A stretch of 64,000 bases of DNA from NCBI GenBank assembly GCA_009733575.1, contig ML769537.1:1-64000 (forward strand), given 5' to 3'. Source of the stretch: Gymnopus androsaceus JB14 (lineage: Eukaryota > Basidiomycota > Agaricomycetes > Agaricales > Omphalotaceae). Positions within the stretch are counted from its first letter, which is position 1, and each line of letters begins with the position of its first letter. Both the position numbers and the translations under genes were made by a program. This document shows, in pieces, positions 1-11,563 of the stretch. The notes beneath the pieces are model-generated. The model saw nothing but the letters and a program-made list of their open reading frames with translations, had not been told where the DNA came from and did not search any database.

Positions 1-470
1 AGAATGGTTTCCATAAAACATCAACTTGGAAAGGAGCTCACCATGCTTTGCAAACTCAGACTGACAATTGACTGCTGCCCTTCTGACATCTTTAATTGCA
101 TCTTTCAATGAGTCCAGAATCCTAGACATGGCAGGTGCAATGAGGGGATGGAATTTCTCTAAACCTTCTATTAGAATGGTTTCTTTGAAATATCAACTTG
201 GAAAGGAGATCACCATTCTTTGCTACTTCAGATAGGCAATCCACTGTAGCCCTTCTGACATACCGGCTGTCATCTTTTAAAAGCTCCAGAATTCTTGGCA
301 GAGCAGCTGCCATAACAGGATGGAATTTTTCTACCATTCAAAGTTCATGTTGTAGTATTTTCCATGAAACATAAACTTTGAGAGGGCTCACCATGCTTTA
401 CCAGTTCAGACAAGCAATACGACTGCTCCTTCTCTGACTCCTGAACTCTTATCCATTAAGAGCACTGCAA
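1..470 (-). repeat. Exon-intron tandem repeat encoding HEAT-like units
   Basis: Three units of about 172-180 bp follow one another on the minus strand. Each has an exon for a HEAT-like helix pair (motifs such as EKFHP, then RILELLKDD, then VRRATVDCLSEVAK) and an intron inserted at the same codon position, after the Gly that follows the second helix. Introns 391-331 and 213-168 are complete; the one starting at 41 leaves the window. The conserved intron site shows that the array grew by duplication of an exon plus its intron. Confidence 0.75.
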
Positions 471-2989
471 TTCTTGATCCCACAGCCAATGACAGAAGCC
501 CAGATGATGCCAACATTTTTGACATAATATGGTGAAGGGCCTCTATGACAGCACCCACAGAGCCGGGCAAATTGAGAATCTCACACCAATACTGAAGTTT
601 GATCCGAAGTGAGATTTGAACCTTAGTATTGAGTGTCTTTGAACCTGTTCCAAATGCTGCCTTGAGATGCTTTAGCCAAAATCGACAAGCATATGAAAGT
701 TCAGCTTTTATGTATTGCTTGCAATGCCGTCGAAAATAAACCTCTTGAGATTCAGGATTGTATGAGAGGGTCAGGCTATCCATATTGAACTGCAGCTCAT
801 CATTAAGTATTTGAAGGCAGGCTCTACCAAGAGCAAAGTGATAGTCTGCAATGTTCACACAGAATTCCTTGCTGCGTATGCCATCACCCAGAAACTCATA
901 GAATGAGGCATGGATAGGCTCAATAGGTCTGTAGCGGCAGTGCGAGTTTTTAAGGAGTGACTCCATGCAAGCTAAGAGCCTGGTAAGCTGTGGGTCATCT
1001 AATTTTCCAAGTCGCATCAATTCCCACATGGACAATGGAGTGTAAGCAACAAGAAGATGACCCATTACAGAGTTGAATTGACTGGAAAATAATGTGCCAT
1101 GGGTACTAAAAAGACAAGCCAGCTCCTTCATGTACAGATTGTCCCCTTCTAGGACAGGCTCTGGTAGCTTTGGGGGTGAAACAAGCAGAGCCTTGTGTAG
1201 ATCTTTGTTTCCACATATAGCTTTGCAGGTTTCTATTGCCCATCGAAATGAACCTTGAGCTCTTTCCACAAGTTCCAAGATCATTGGATCAAGCTCTTCC
1301 TGGGTGAAACAGGGTAGGAGCATCTCTTGGCAAACTTCTGAGAGCTCACACTTTATCAACCATTCATCAATATCTTCCATTTGATATGATTTTGCCATTA
1401 CATTCCCCACAAAATGAGGAAGAATGTGGGAATCATTTCTGGCTGTGAGAAGAATTCTGAAGTTTGGAGGAAGGAGATGACCTTGTTCAGCTAGAATGTT
1501 GAGAAAGTCAACCAGTTGCGTAGACTTCACACAATCATCCAAACCATCAATGACAATGACAATAGGCCCTGAGATTGTCAAGGAAGTGGATGGGTCAAGG
1601 ATGAACTTCTCATACTGAGCAGTGAGATCAACAGTTTTTCGGAGTGCTCTTTTAGACTTGATTGTGTTCCAAAGCCCATGCCTGAACTCTGAATCAAGAT
1701 CAGCCAGATCTCGAGCAATTGTAGGAAAAAATAGGACTGGAAGTCTGGTCAATAGATGTGATTCTGACTGGTGAAGATAGGTGAAAATGGAGGATCCAAG
1801 CCGACCAAGCTTATCATAATGGGTGGAAACTGAATTTGCAATGGCTGAGTTTCCACTTCCGGATGTACCTTGCAGTATAAAAATACGACTGTGACCAGGA
1901 TCAAGGTCATCAACCCAATTGATGATGATATCAAGAGTCTCTTTCTCTGTGCTGGATAAACACTGTTTCCTGCTTTGGAAACAGACCCCACTTGCATATG
2001 GAAGGTCACCAAAGTTAACTTCCATTTCTATATGTTATTTTCAAGAATGTCAGCTGCACAGGTGAATCTGATAAAAATTTAATTCATACCAAGTCTCTCT
2101 ACTGTCTCCAAAACCCGCAAGACTGTAATCTCAGTTTTGATAGTGGAATGAGCTAGCAGAGCACTCTTGAGCTCATTAAACTTTCTCCCGTACATAGTTA
2201 TAGCTGCATCTACAGGAGAAACAGCATACTTGACAGCACGCACAACTGAAACAAAAGTTGATGAATGCAGGAAAAAACCAAGTACAGCTCAGACATACGG
2301 AAAGTATCAGCACAATATGCAGTTATAAAATATCCACATTCTGTTGTTTGTTGAGCTAGACAAGCCATAATTGTTTTGTGTGATTCAATTTGCTGAAGGG
2401 GCTCAGCTTCTTTGATAAAGCTGTATATGTCATCCATTGCAAGAATCAGACAGTTGATGTTTGCATCACACTGTAGCTGGTTGACAATAACCTACAAGTG
2501 GAATTTCAACTAGTTAACAAGGCTCTTGATTGAATTGAATTGAAAATGACCTTGTATGCCATGGAGATCACACTGTACGCAGCCTTTGCATATGGATGAA
2601 CCTTTCAGCATAAGTCCATTAGTTTTACTGAAATAAGCATTGATGCTGGAATTCACCTCTGCAACTTTATCAGCTATATTTGCAAATATCTGCAGTTTTT
2701 CAAGCAAAGGATCCCATGTCTCAGCTATATTGTTGAAGGGAATATCTCCCATCAATTGCATCCTTTTGAACAAAGTGCTATCATTGATGTCTTGGGAGTG
2801 TGCCAACCATGAAGCTTGAATCTTCACTCTCTGAACCATGGCAGAAATAGCTCCGACTATAGTTTGTTCCTCCAAATTCACTTTGAACTCTATGTGAAAG
2901 TCAGACATCCCTCCATTCGATTGAGAGCTGGAAGGAAGGGGTTGAGTAATATCTTCAAATAAATCATTAGACTTGGAAACCTCAGACAT
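1..2989 (-). pseudogene. NACHT-HEAT NLR-like protein gene, 3' end outside window, probably inactive
   Basis: The 5' part of a fungal NLR-like (STAND NTPase) gene; such proteins are thought to sense non-self or damage in the cytoplasm. The start is ATG at 2989 with an N-terminal helical exon (to about 2570). Further exons are 2491-2299, 2245-2090 and from 2027 downward; introns 2298-2246 and 2089-2028 have good GT..AG ends and keep frame. The NACHT P-loop lies at 1846-1869 and reads GTSGSGNS, so the Walker A lysine is replaced by Asn (codon AAC at 1851-1849). Walker B (IVIVIDGLDD) lies near 1570-1530. The C-terminus is made of HEAT-like repeats, one per exon. The first has a one-base insertion near 415-422 that ends the frame at 406, although the next repeats re-open. 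The lost lysine plus the frameshift argue for a decayed copy. Confidence 0.72.
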
Positions 2990-4499
2990 TTGGCAACTCC
3001 TACTTACTGGTGTTTAAAGACCTGATCAACAGTGCTTCAAGATTCTCTGTGTAACTCCCGATCAGAATAGCTGACCGACCCGGAAGTGTACGCTTCCTAA
3101 AGACCTCTATAGTCAAACTACAAGGCCCAGGAATTTCGCTAGAGAAATACCGTTAAGTTTCTGAACGAAGATTTGAACAAGGAAATTACTAACAAAATAA
3201 AGCCTTCAACCCAACCCGCGGCCAGAGTCTTGTCTCGAGTGGGCTTCACTGTGTTGTTGATAGTGACATTTGCAAAGTAGTCATTCCTTGGCGATGGTTT
3301 TTTTCCACTGCCAGAATAATGAAGTCGAACGACTTGAGCTCCAATGAGTCGCCATGAACATATTAAAAGTCTGATTAACTCACTGGTAACATGTACTACT
3401 CCTATCTGATTCCCGGACTCAGAGATTGCGTGCTGCTGCTAGTTGCAAGTCAAAGAATATCAGCCTGAGGAGAGAAAGAATGGGAGTTTCATTGTACTAA
3501 CCGAACGAGAGACATACTTAGTAGCAAGGTGGGAGTCAGGAAGAAAGAACGAAATGGACCGTTTGACCTGTCTGTGTTCAATGTTCGATCAACGCGTGTA
3601 CTTCTCTATCACTGCCATACCTTGACAGATTTCCCGAATCCAATGTTCAGCTGACCAAACAGTTCCAAATCGGTATATGAAGTTTGACTGACGGAGGCAT
3701 AGGGGCGCCGTGGTTGGTACACCATGAGATTCCTGCCTGGCCTCATGGGGCCTCAATCTCCACCAAGAGTTTGACCACGCTAGGGTGCGAACTGGCAATT
3801 TCCCTGTCCAAATATAGCATACTTTGGCCCTAAAATCTCGGCTCGCGCGTCCTGTCCCACACCGAACCGAAATTTTGAAGCTGAAAAAGTCCGAGAAGGA
3901 GCAGTGTGCCTAGCTGGCTTGACAGCTACTGTAGGATAGGCCTAAAGCAGTCCCCTCTAGGAGGCTGTCCTTGTTACGCAAGAATCCTCGCTAATCTTTG
4001 CATAATAACAACAGCCTCCTAGAGGGGACTGCTTTAGGCCTAGCTGTAGGAGCGCTCGAGACAATTTTGCATACTCACACACAGACAAGTCCAAGTACTA
4101 CTTATAGGGTCGGGCATATAGCAAGGTATACACTAACAGTATATCTAAGCTACACACACAGTCATGTATCAGTCATCGTAAACAAATCATTAGTTCGTTA
4201 ATCGTAGGTCATAAGAGAATCGGCGTAACTATAATCGTAAGCAAGCAAGCAAAGGAGCCGAGACCTATAGAGCTGTAGAGCTGTAGGAAAAGAAATAATT
4301 GATAATGATAATAAGTAAGAGGGACCAAAGATGAGAGAGAGATATAGCGCTGACGCAACGCCGATAGGATCCAGAAAGCGTTATGAGTAAGAAGGACGTA
4401 GAACGTACGATGAAACGCGGAAGACAGAAGACGGAAGACGGAGGCACGCGCACATGAGCATGATGAGAGACAGCTAAGTAAAGACGTAGAGTCCGGACA
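2990..4499. other. Intergenic, no supported gene
   Basis: Upstream region of the NLR-like gene. Open frames here are short and show no motif or splice context. The only clear structure is the inverted repeat at 3937-4042. CA-rich low-complexity sequence follows at about 4070-4160. Confidence 0.6.
3937..4042. repeat. Perfect 32-bp inverted repeat with 42-nt spacer (hairpin or MITE remnant)
   Basis: Arm 3937-3968 is the exact reverse complement of 4011-4042. The outer part of the arm contains GGGACTGCTTTAGGCCTA, which recurs exactly at 11204-11221 and in a diverged form near 59544-59560, so this is a dispersed element rather than a local hairpin. No coding capacity and no clear target-site duplication. 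It may be a very short foldback MITE. Confidence 0.7.
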
Positions 4500-6634
4500 T
4501 CAAGAGGAAGGAGGAAGAAAGACGACGACGCAGAGAAGAGTTTGAGGGGAAAAGGTGCCCAGGGAACAGCGAACGCAAAGACCGGGGTTTCGCGATTCCA
4601 AAAACCGGGGAGGTAACGCAGTAGCAAGATACCTCCTACCTTCCCTATCCTTATCCTTGTCCTTAACAGCCTTCACCTCCCTCCAAAACTCTTCCCAACG
4701 TTGACCTCGACCGCCTGCTTCGGGTGCGTCTTTCTCATCTCCAATTATCTCCTGCGACTCTGCACCAACACCAGCACCTGCAGCCGCAGAGCCAGCGGTA
4801 AACGCATCCCTCCTAGCCTTCTCCACTCTATCCAACGCATGCAACAAGGACGGAGTCGCTGGAACCGGTGCGAGAGAGAGAGGTGCGAGGAAGAGTGAGG
4901 TTAGTGGTAAGATGGCGACAGTAGGATTCGGACTCCGAGTTGGATCATTCGGAGTGGATTCGGCTTCGGATTCGAGGACTTTGAAGCAGACGATCGATGT
5001 GAGTCTGACTGTCGGCGGAGGAACTTTGGTGACCATTCTTTCTCTCCATCGTTATCCTTCGCCCCATCCTTCTGCTCAACGATATCCTCCTCTTCAAAGT
5101 CCGAATAATCAGCTGGCGTACCCGCCTCAGCGTCACTCAACCCAGGAGACGCAGTCCCAGAGACACGTCGTTTGATAGCAGCCTTGAGTCTCCCAACCTC
5201 TTTCTCGTAGTCAAGCTCTTCATCCTCCTTCAAAGAAGCCGAGTTGCTGTTGTTGGACTTGATTTGTGGTTTCAAGCCCGACGAATCGACAAGCGTAGGC
5301 GTACTTGAAGTCGCACTGGACATTGTGCGTAACCAGGGTCTTTGTTCCTGCCGTCGCATGCGTCCATCCTCCTCATCAGAGTCACTACCACTACTAACCT
5401 CATCCAAAGGTCTAAACTTGACCACCTCCTTCTTCCTAAACCCCCCTCCGATACTGGCCTTCTTTGAAGGTCGTCTCCCCTTCTTCAATACACCCGGTGT
5501 CGAAGCGTATGTGTACAAGAAAAGAGGTTCAGGATCAGAAAAGGCAGTTGTGGTGGGAGAGAAGCCTTTATCGTATTTGCCGAGTTTAGTAGGCGGATCG
5601 AGGTCTGGAGCCATTTCGATGTCTGCGAGAGGGAATAGAACGTCGTGCTTTCCGGAAGAAGGCGCAGAAGCAATCTCGGCATGCCCAAACACCCTCTCCC
5701 AAACACTCGCAAAAGGCTGAAACGTTCCAGCCCTCTTCGTATCATTCGGCAAATTCGCAGCATACTCTGCCAAATACGAATCCCACTTTTCATCTGGATT
5801 GGTACCCCACTTGCGCCATAACCCCCAATCTGCGGCTGCACCAGCTATAAGCAAAAGGCAGAATAAGGCCAAGTAGCCTTTTTCAGCAGAGGTGCCCCAG
5901 ACTGTGGATGCAGCGAGGGCAAGATGGGACCAAACGGAGGCCCAGGATAGAGCAGATGAAGGCGAAGCGAGGAGAGCGATTGAGAGCGTGACGCCGAATG
6001 CACCGGTCGAAGAAGCTGCGAATCGGAGGAGCGAGTGTTTAAACGAAGGAATCAGCTCCGCTGCAATGATGGACAGTGTGAGCAGCGACATGGATACAGA
6101 GACAAGGATAACTCTGGTCGATAATTCTGGATGGATTATCACGCACACCGATAGTGCAAAGAGCGCTCCCCCGGATAACCCTGCGAGAACGAGTGTGACA
6201 AGGATGTATCGCCCTCCGAGAATGGCCGTTGAGACAGAGGAGAGAATCCACACTGCGATGAAAGCACTGCTGGAGAGCGAGGATGACGACGACGTGGGGA
6301 TTATTAACGCTAGGAATGTCGATAGGTGCACTAGAGTGTCGCGACAGCTAATTAACATTCTTATTATTTTTAAAACTGTTACGTGCATCCAAACGCATAT
6401 CCCAGCATCATCCCTCCGACTCCGCCCTCAAACACCATCAATTCTCTCATTATCGTCCCCGATTCTTTTCCTGTTCCTTTCCCAAAAGTTCCCGGAACTG
6501 GTAACGCATCATATCTCGGTTTGAATCTCCTCGTTCGATCCACTGTGAGAAACGCTCCAGCGAATGTTAGAACAAGCGATATTTAGAGCAAAGGGAGTGT
6601 GTAGGCGATGAGATATGATGTGTTGAGGAGACAT
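4500..6634 (-). pseudogene. DUF4203-type multi-pass membrane protein gene, frame broken
   Basis: Encodes a membrane protein of the TM7S3/TM198-like (DUF4203) type. After the first segment (FAGAFLTVDRTRRFKPRYD, then EGGVGGMMLGYAFG near 6400) come several hydrophobic helices (about 6330-5800), a hydrophilic tail with acidic and Ser-rich stretches, and a C-terminal block SLLHALDRVEKARRDAF ... RWEEFWREVKA near 4830-4650. A short intron lies near 6382-6348. Three defects are seen: the likely ATG (6634) is not in frame with the first helix, a TAA (6585-6583) interrupts that helix, and the tail changes frame between about 5040 and 4900. The product's function is unknown. A decayed paralogue lies next to it. 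Sequencing error could explain some of the breaks. Confidence 0.65.
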
Positions 6635-7079
6635 TGTCGTTCGGGAAAAGTGATGGGCGCTTGGGCGCTTACTGTGGAACTTTATGAAATTCGAATTTAC
6701 AGTCTTACTCTCTGTATTTTGTTCTATTCTCAATCGCGGTAAGGAAATTCCACGCTGTAAGATACGATACGGTCAAGGTAGACTGGAATTACTTGGTGCA
6801 ACTATACTGCAAAGTCGATGTCATACGATTTGCTTTGAAGTCACTCCATCGCTGGCGTAACAGATATCAATTTATGTTGCCTCGAAAAACACAGCGTATC
6901 CCAGCTCGTTCATGTTCTCACAACCCGAACTCTCCCTCTTCTCATCGCGACTCCTCTGACCCTCGATAGCCATTGCTTTCCTGTTGCTCTTGCTGCCAGT
7001 CAATATTTCGCGGAGGTGACTCAGTTGAGTCTGGGAACCCGGTTCTCCATTTATCAGCAAGACACCAGAAGTCGTCATC
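6635..7079. other. Intergenic between the DUF4203 gene and its relic
   Basis: No gene, RNA or repeat is supported. A minus-strand frame at 7078-6872 has no recognisable features. Confidence 0.5.
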
Positions 7080-7661
7080 TCCTACCCTCCTTAATTTTCC
7101 TTTTTCTTAATAGCCTTCGCCTCTCCAAAAAAACTCATCCCACCGCTGACCTCTCCCTGGTTTGGCTGCTTCCGCTTCCGTTGCGTCTTCTTCATCCCCA
7201 TCTTCACTGGCAGCGGCAGTAAACCTATCCCTCTAGGCCTTCTCCACTCTATCCAACGCATGCAGTAGCGATGGGTCGCTGGAACTGGCGCGGGAGGGAG
7301 ACGAACGAGGAGGGGAGGTTAGTGGTGAGATAGCGATAGCGCCTGCAGTCAGTGTAGGAGTTGGAGTTGGATTTGGACGATCGATGTCGGTGGAGGAACT
7401 TTGGTGGCAAGTCCTTCCTCCCTCCTTCTCCTTCAACGTATCCTGTTCACCGATATCCTCTTTTTCGAAATCCGAATGACCCAGTGGCGTAGCCGCCTCA
7501 CCCTCAGCGTCGCTCAACCCAGACCAGGAGACGCCCTGGCCAAAAAGGTTCTCGTAGCTCGTCAAAAGCATGATTTCTGTCGATGGCAGCGTTTGTCCCC
7601 GTGGCGATTGCGCGCAATATTCCAACGCACTGCTACCGTCGCTCAATAGGATAATCAGCAC
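7080..7661 (-). pseudogene. Relic of a second DUF4203-type gene (tail region only)
   Basis: This stretch repeats the tail of the neighbouring DUF4203 gene: SGLSDAEGEA, then HSDFEKEDIGEQ, then DPSLLHALDRVEKA, and further on GRGQRWDEFF. A TAG directly follows RVEKA, and a poly-T run near 7126-7132 shifts the frame after the conserved RWDEF block. The membrane domain is missing. It lies in the same orientation as the longer copy, fitting a tandem duplication followed by decay. Confidence 0.65.
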
Positions 7662-8235
7662 GTCGCGGAAATCCCGGGTACGCGCTGGAAGTGGACACTA
7701 AACGTAGGCTAGAATGATATTCGATATACTGTATATATAGATCAACTCACCGAAATATGTGTTCTAACTGTTCTCCGTTTGGTGAGGAGCATTATTGGGA
7801 GGTAAATGTTAAGGCTCGACGGCCACTTGTCCAGAGAGTGTACCCTCGAGTTTGGAGCAAATACGAGAGTGATGACTAGTTATTTTGACGGCTATCTGTG
7901 GTAGGTTGAAATGGAAAGCGGCTACACGAGAATGAAAAATAAATTCACCGTCTAAAGATTGTTGCATGAGCCTAGATGACGAACAACTCACTGTACGAGA
8001 AAACCGAAATACAGACGCAAAGACTGACCATCACGTTCGTAAGCGCAAGATTAACGCGTAAAATATGATAGGATAATGAGAAATGAGGCTCGAAAGGAGG
8101 AAAGATCGCGTATAGATATCCTTTTAGTCGTGGATGGTCGAAGAGCAAGAGTGGCAACTTGTTAGCGCCCACCAACTTGTTCTTCTCCAAACGCGCAGAT
8201 GAGACGTTCTCGATAAAACCACAGACAACCCCGAA
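7662..8235. other. Intergenic, presumed promoter of the first F-box gene
   Basis: AT-richer sequence with only short frames. No motif that I would defend. Confidence 0.45.
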
Positions 8236-9490
8236 ATGTCACCCTCTGCAGACAATGCCGATCTCAGCACTGATGATCGCAAGCATCGCAGGAGCAAAGA
8301 AGAGGAAGAAGACGAGAGTCGAAGAGCGAAAAAGAAGGCTGGAAAAGGCTATTCTGGTCAGGGTGATGAATATGCTGTAAAGGGGATGAAGAAAATGCTT
8401 CAGGGATCCAAGAAAATTCGAGGCAAGAAAGGACTCTTGGAGAAACTCGTGAAAGACGCGCCTTTGGAAATTTTCTTCGAAGTGAGCGCGTTTTTTTCAT
8501 GGTTTCTACACGTCAATTCAAGTATTTTCTTCAGATCTTCATGCACCTTGAACCAGGCGATCTACTCCAGCTCGCTCGCACCTCGAAGGATCTCCGAAAC
8601 GTCTTGATGAGCAAATCGTCCGAGAGCATTTGGCGTACAGCTCGCGAGAATATTGAGCCTGGTCTCCCGCGTCTTCCAGATGATTTGAGCGAACCTGAAT
8701 ACGCACACTTGCTCTTTTTCAATACTTACTGCCATGTAAGTCATTAATTTCATCCGCAACAAGGCACTAAAACATCTACTAGAAATGCTTGCGCAAAAGC
8801 ACTGGGAAAGTAAGCTTGTCTGAGAGCTTTCGAACAAGATGCTGCAATGACTGTTCTCTGGAATTGTACGTGTTTTAGAAAATTAAACTCCTTCGGTTCT
8901 TCGATTAACCCATGCGGAATATAGATACTCTATGGCAGAAGAGATGTGGGACACTATCAACCTGGATATACGTTTAAAGCGGGTGTTTTTCTGGGCATGG
9001 GACATTGATGACGATGGTGAACGTTAGTTTCTTCATTCTTCGCGATGTCGGAAATTGGCTCAAGCGTCATGTAGCTTTTGAAGTTGAGCATGTGGGGCTT
9101 GTATTTTATCACAAGCCTTCCACATTGGCAGCGTACCAAGCCGAGTTTGACGCACTTCAAAGCAAGAAAAAGCAAGATGCTTTCCTTGAACGCATGAAGG
9201 ATATGCAAGCCGGGTCTATATGGTAAGAAACTATTCGGGCGTTACATCTGATTTTCTGAAAACTTTCTAGCATCTTTTTGGCTGCATTTGCCGGGACCAA
9301 TACGCTGCTCGCATGCATGAGCGCAGCAAGTAAGGAAAAGCAAAGTAAGATCCTGATGGATTTAATCGGAGTTTTTCCAGTATTCTCGACTGACTGGCAG
9401 AAATCGGATGGCATGTCGAAGCAACTAGTTTCTTTGGATCAAGATCGTCGCTTTATGATCTGGAGTAGGAGGCTGGGGTCCAAGTTGTAA
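8236..9490 (+). CDS. F-box protein, copy 1 of a convergent pair
   Basis: F-box proteins usually bind Skp1 and recruit substrates to an SCF ubiquitin ligase. Six exons give 329 residues in one frame: 8236-8481, 8535-8735, 8783-8865, 8925-9016, 9075-9222, 9271-9490, all with GT..AG introns. The N-terminus is charged and Lys-rich. The F-box spans the first intron (APLEIFFE joined to IFMHLEPGDLLQLARTSK, then DLRNVLMSKSS). A Cys cluster follows (KCLRK ... TRCCNDC), matched in the paralogue at 11112-9818. The C-terminal half is poorly conserved with the paralogue. The substrate is unknown. Confidence 0.82.
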
Positions 9491-9817
9491 CATAGGAATT
9501 CAGATAGAAGACATCGTGGGCGAGTTGTCTTCTCCTTCTTGTCAAGCATCAAATTGGAATGGTGCACATCGAGCACGAGAAACTCGTTCATATGCTCGTA
9601 CTTAATTATCATACACATTGAAACACTGTTCTTAAGATATATTTTGAAGAAAGCAGGATACTTCGTTGAAACAGACCTTTACATGCAAGCCTACGCAGAT
9701 AATTTAACATATTCAAGCGGCAATATATGTACAGTATGTACGAGAAAGTCCGGGATTCGGGATTGTAGGAACAGAAACTTATGAACCAGATTCAACACTT
9801 TCATGCAAAAATATACG
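9491..9817. other. Short intergenic region between convergent F-box genes
   Basis: Holds the 3' ends of the two F-box genes. A plus-strand frame at 9539-9784 has no features and no homology to the paralogue. Confidence 0.5.
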
Positions 9818-11112
9818 CTAACAAACCCTCCCTGCCGCGGTCCACCGAGCTACCACAGCAGCACTCAACGCCTTCAGATGCTCAACAAACGGTCCATTTC
9901 GTTCCCGGTTGCGAGCAACTTCCCACTGATGGTAAAGAGTAGCATGCTAATACATACCTTGTGAGATGGAATATGAAACTTGCGCTAAACTGCTTACCTG
10001 CAACCGTGTTTCTTTTACCTTCTTCATACTCTCCAGCCAAGCAACTCGCTCTTCGTCGGTTTCAAGTGCATTGAACTCAGCTTGATACATCACCGCTGTG
10101 GAGGATTGCACAGCGTAATAATCATTATAGTGGAGATCTCGGGGCAGTTTGAGGAATTCTAGATTAATTGGTCGTTGAATGATGATAATGAAAATGAAGA
10201 AGCGACTCGGACTGACCACCTCCAGGAATTTCCTCGCATGGAATCACATTCGCTACAAGATCATCTATTTTCAATGATTTTTTCGCCTTGTCCAGAGTGG
10301 TGAGCCTGTATCCCAGGTTCCTCGTGTGTTAAATAATATACCCAGATAAACAAGCTGTAATACACACAGTTTTGAAGCACAGGTTTTGCAACATCTCATT
10401 CGCAAGACCCAAAACACCCTTCTACCGCGATGAGAATGTGGCCTAGGCTTCCCCAAGCAATTCTACATAACACGAGTTTTGGCTATCTGCTACAATGATC
10501 GGATACTGAAAACTCACATGGCAGTAAGCGTTGAAGAAAACCAAGTGGGCATATTGTGGTTCGCTCAAATCATCGGGAGGAGGCGGGAGACCCACGTTTG
10601 ACCTGGCAATACGCCAAATGCTCTCGGAGGATTTGCGTAGCAGAACGTTCCGTAGATTCTTCAAGCTGCGGGCAAGTTGAAGCAGGTCGCCTGGTTCAAG
10701 GTGCATAAAGACCTGATGTGTATACTTCAGAGTTGATCTACAGAAACCATAAGAACCTGCGCGCGCTCACCTCGAAGAAAATATCCAAAGGTGCGTCTTT
10801 CGCGAATTTCTCCAAGAGGCCAAACTTGCCTTTGACTTTCCTGAATTCCGCGGGCATTCTCTTCTTGCTCTTCGAGGCGGGCACGACAGTAAGTTGTCGA
10901 TCAGTATCGGAAGGAATTTTCTTGGCTCTCTTCCTAACGTTCACTTCCGCTTCCGAGTTTTCGTCGAGTTCCTCGTCATGTTCGCTCCTAGGATGCTTCT
11001 GAGCACCAATATGCGGATTTTTCACAGAGGACGATTCATCTGAACCCTCTGTGTTGTTTCGCTTGCCTTCTGGCTGTACACAATGTCGAGTCATCGTTAT
11101 GGGAAAGGCCAA
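9818..11112 (-). CDS. F-box protein, copy 2 of a convergent pair
   Basis: Six exons read on the minus strand: 11112-10771, 10712-10518, 10462-10368, 10320-10220, 10158-9998, 9946-9818, giving 340 residues with frame kept at every junction. The start could be at 11112 or an internal Met at 11094. The N-terminus is acidic and basic by turns and low in complexity. The F-box is PLDIFFE joined to VFMHLEPGDLLQLARSLK, then NLRNVLLRKSS. A Cys cluster (LRMRCCKTC) follows, then a region shared with copy 1 (YQAEFNALETDEERVAWLE). The last exon differs from copy 1. Likely an SCF adaptor; substrate unknown. Confidence 0.82.
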
Positions 11113-11563
11113 GCAGGAGTAGGCGCTTATTGAGCGCTTGCCTCTAACAGACTCTCAGAGATCAAAGTCAGATCTTGCGAAACAACGACAACCTCCCTTG
11201 AAGGGACTGCTTTAGGCCTAGTCAACAAGGAAGAATGGATTGATGTTGCTTGTACTCAATAGACCTCGAAATCCAATTCTCCGACCAATTCTCCGACTGA
11301 GGTGGGATGAACATGCAGGTTGTCGCAATAAGCTGCCAGATATAATGCGGTACTGCATTGAAACCAGGGCTTGTATACCTGTTTTTTGTTTTTGACGAAT
11401 ATAACGCTTTCAAGATCCAGCTCTTAAAAACCAGAGAGAGCTGTACACCCACTGAGCCAGCATCGAAATTAATGAGGACAAATTTAATTGGCTATTTGAC
11501 ATTACAAGATATGGGTGCACAATTAAAGCTGGTAAAGTACAAGATATGGGCACACAATTTGAG
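11113..11563. repeat. Intergenic with a second copy of the 3937-4042 repeat end
   Basis: The segment 11190-11221 resembles the right arm of the inverted repeat at 4011-4042 and shares an exact 18-base core at its end (11204-11221). No matching left arm is seen close by. The rest shows nothing identifiable. Confidence 0.5.

Noticed and set aside
4265..4627. Minus-strand frame below the DUF4203 tail
   Set aside because: Low-complexity Phe/Leu/Ser reading of pyrimidine-rich sequence; the DUF4203 tail reads in another frame.
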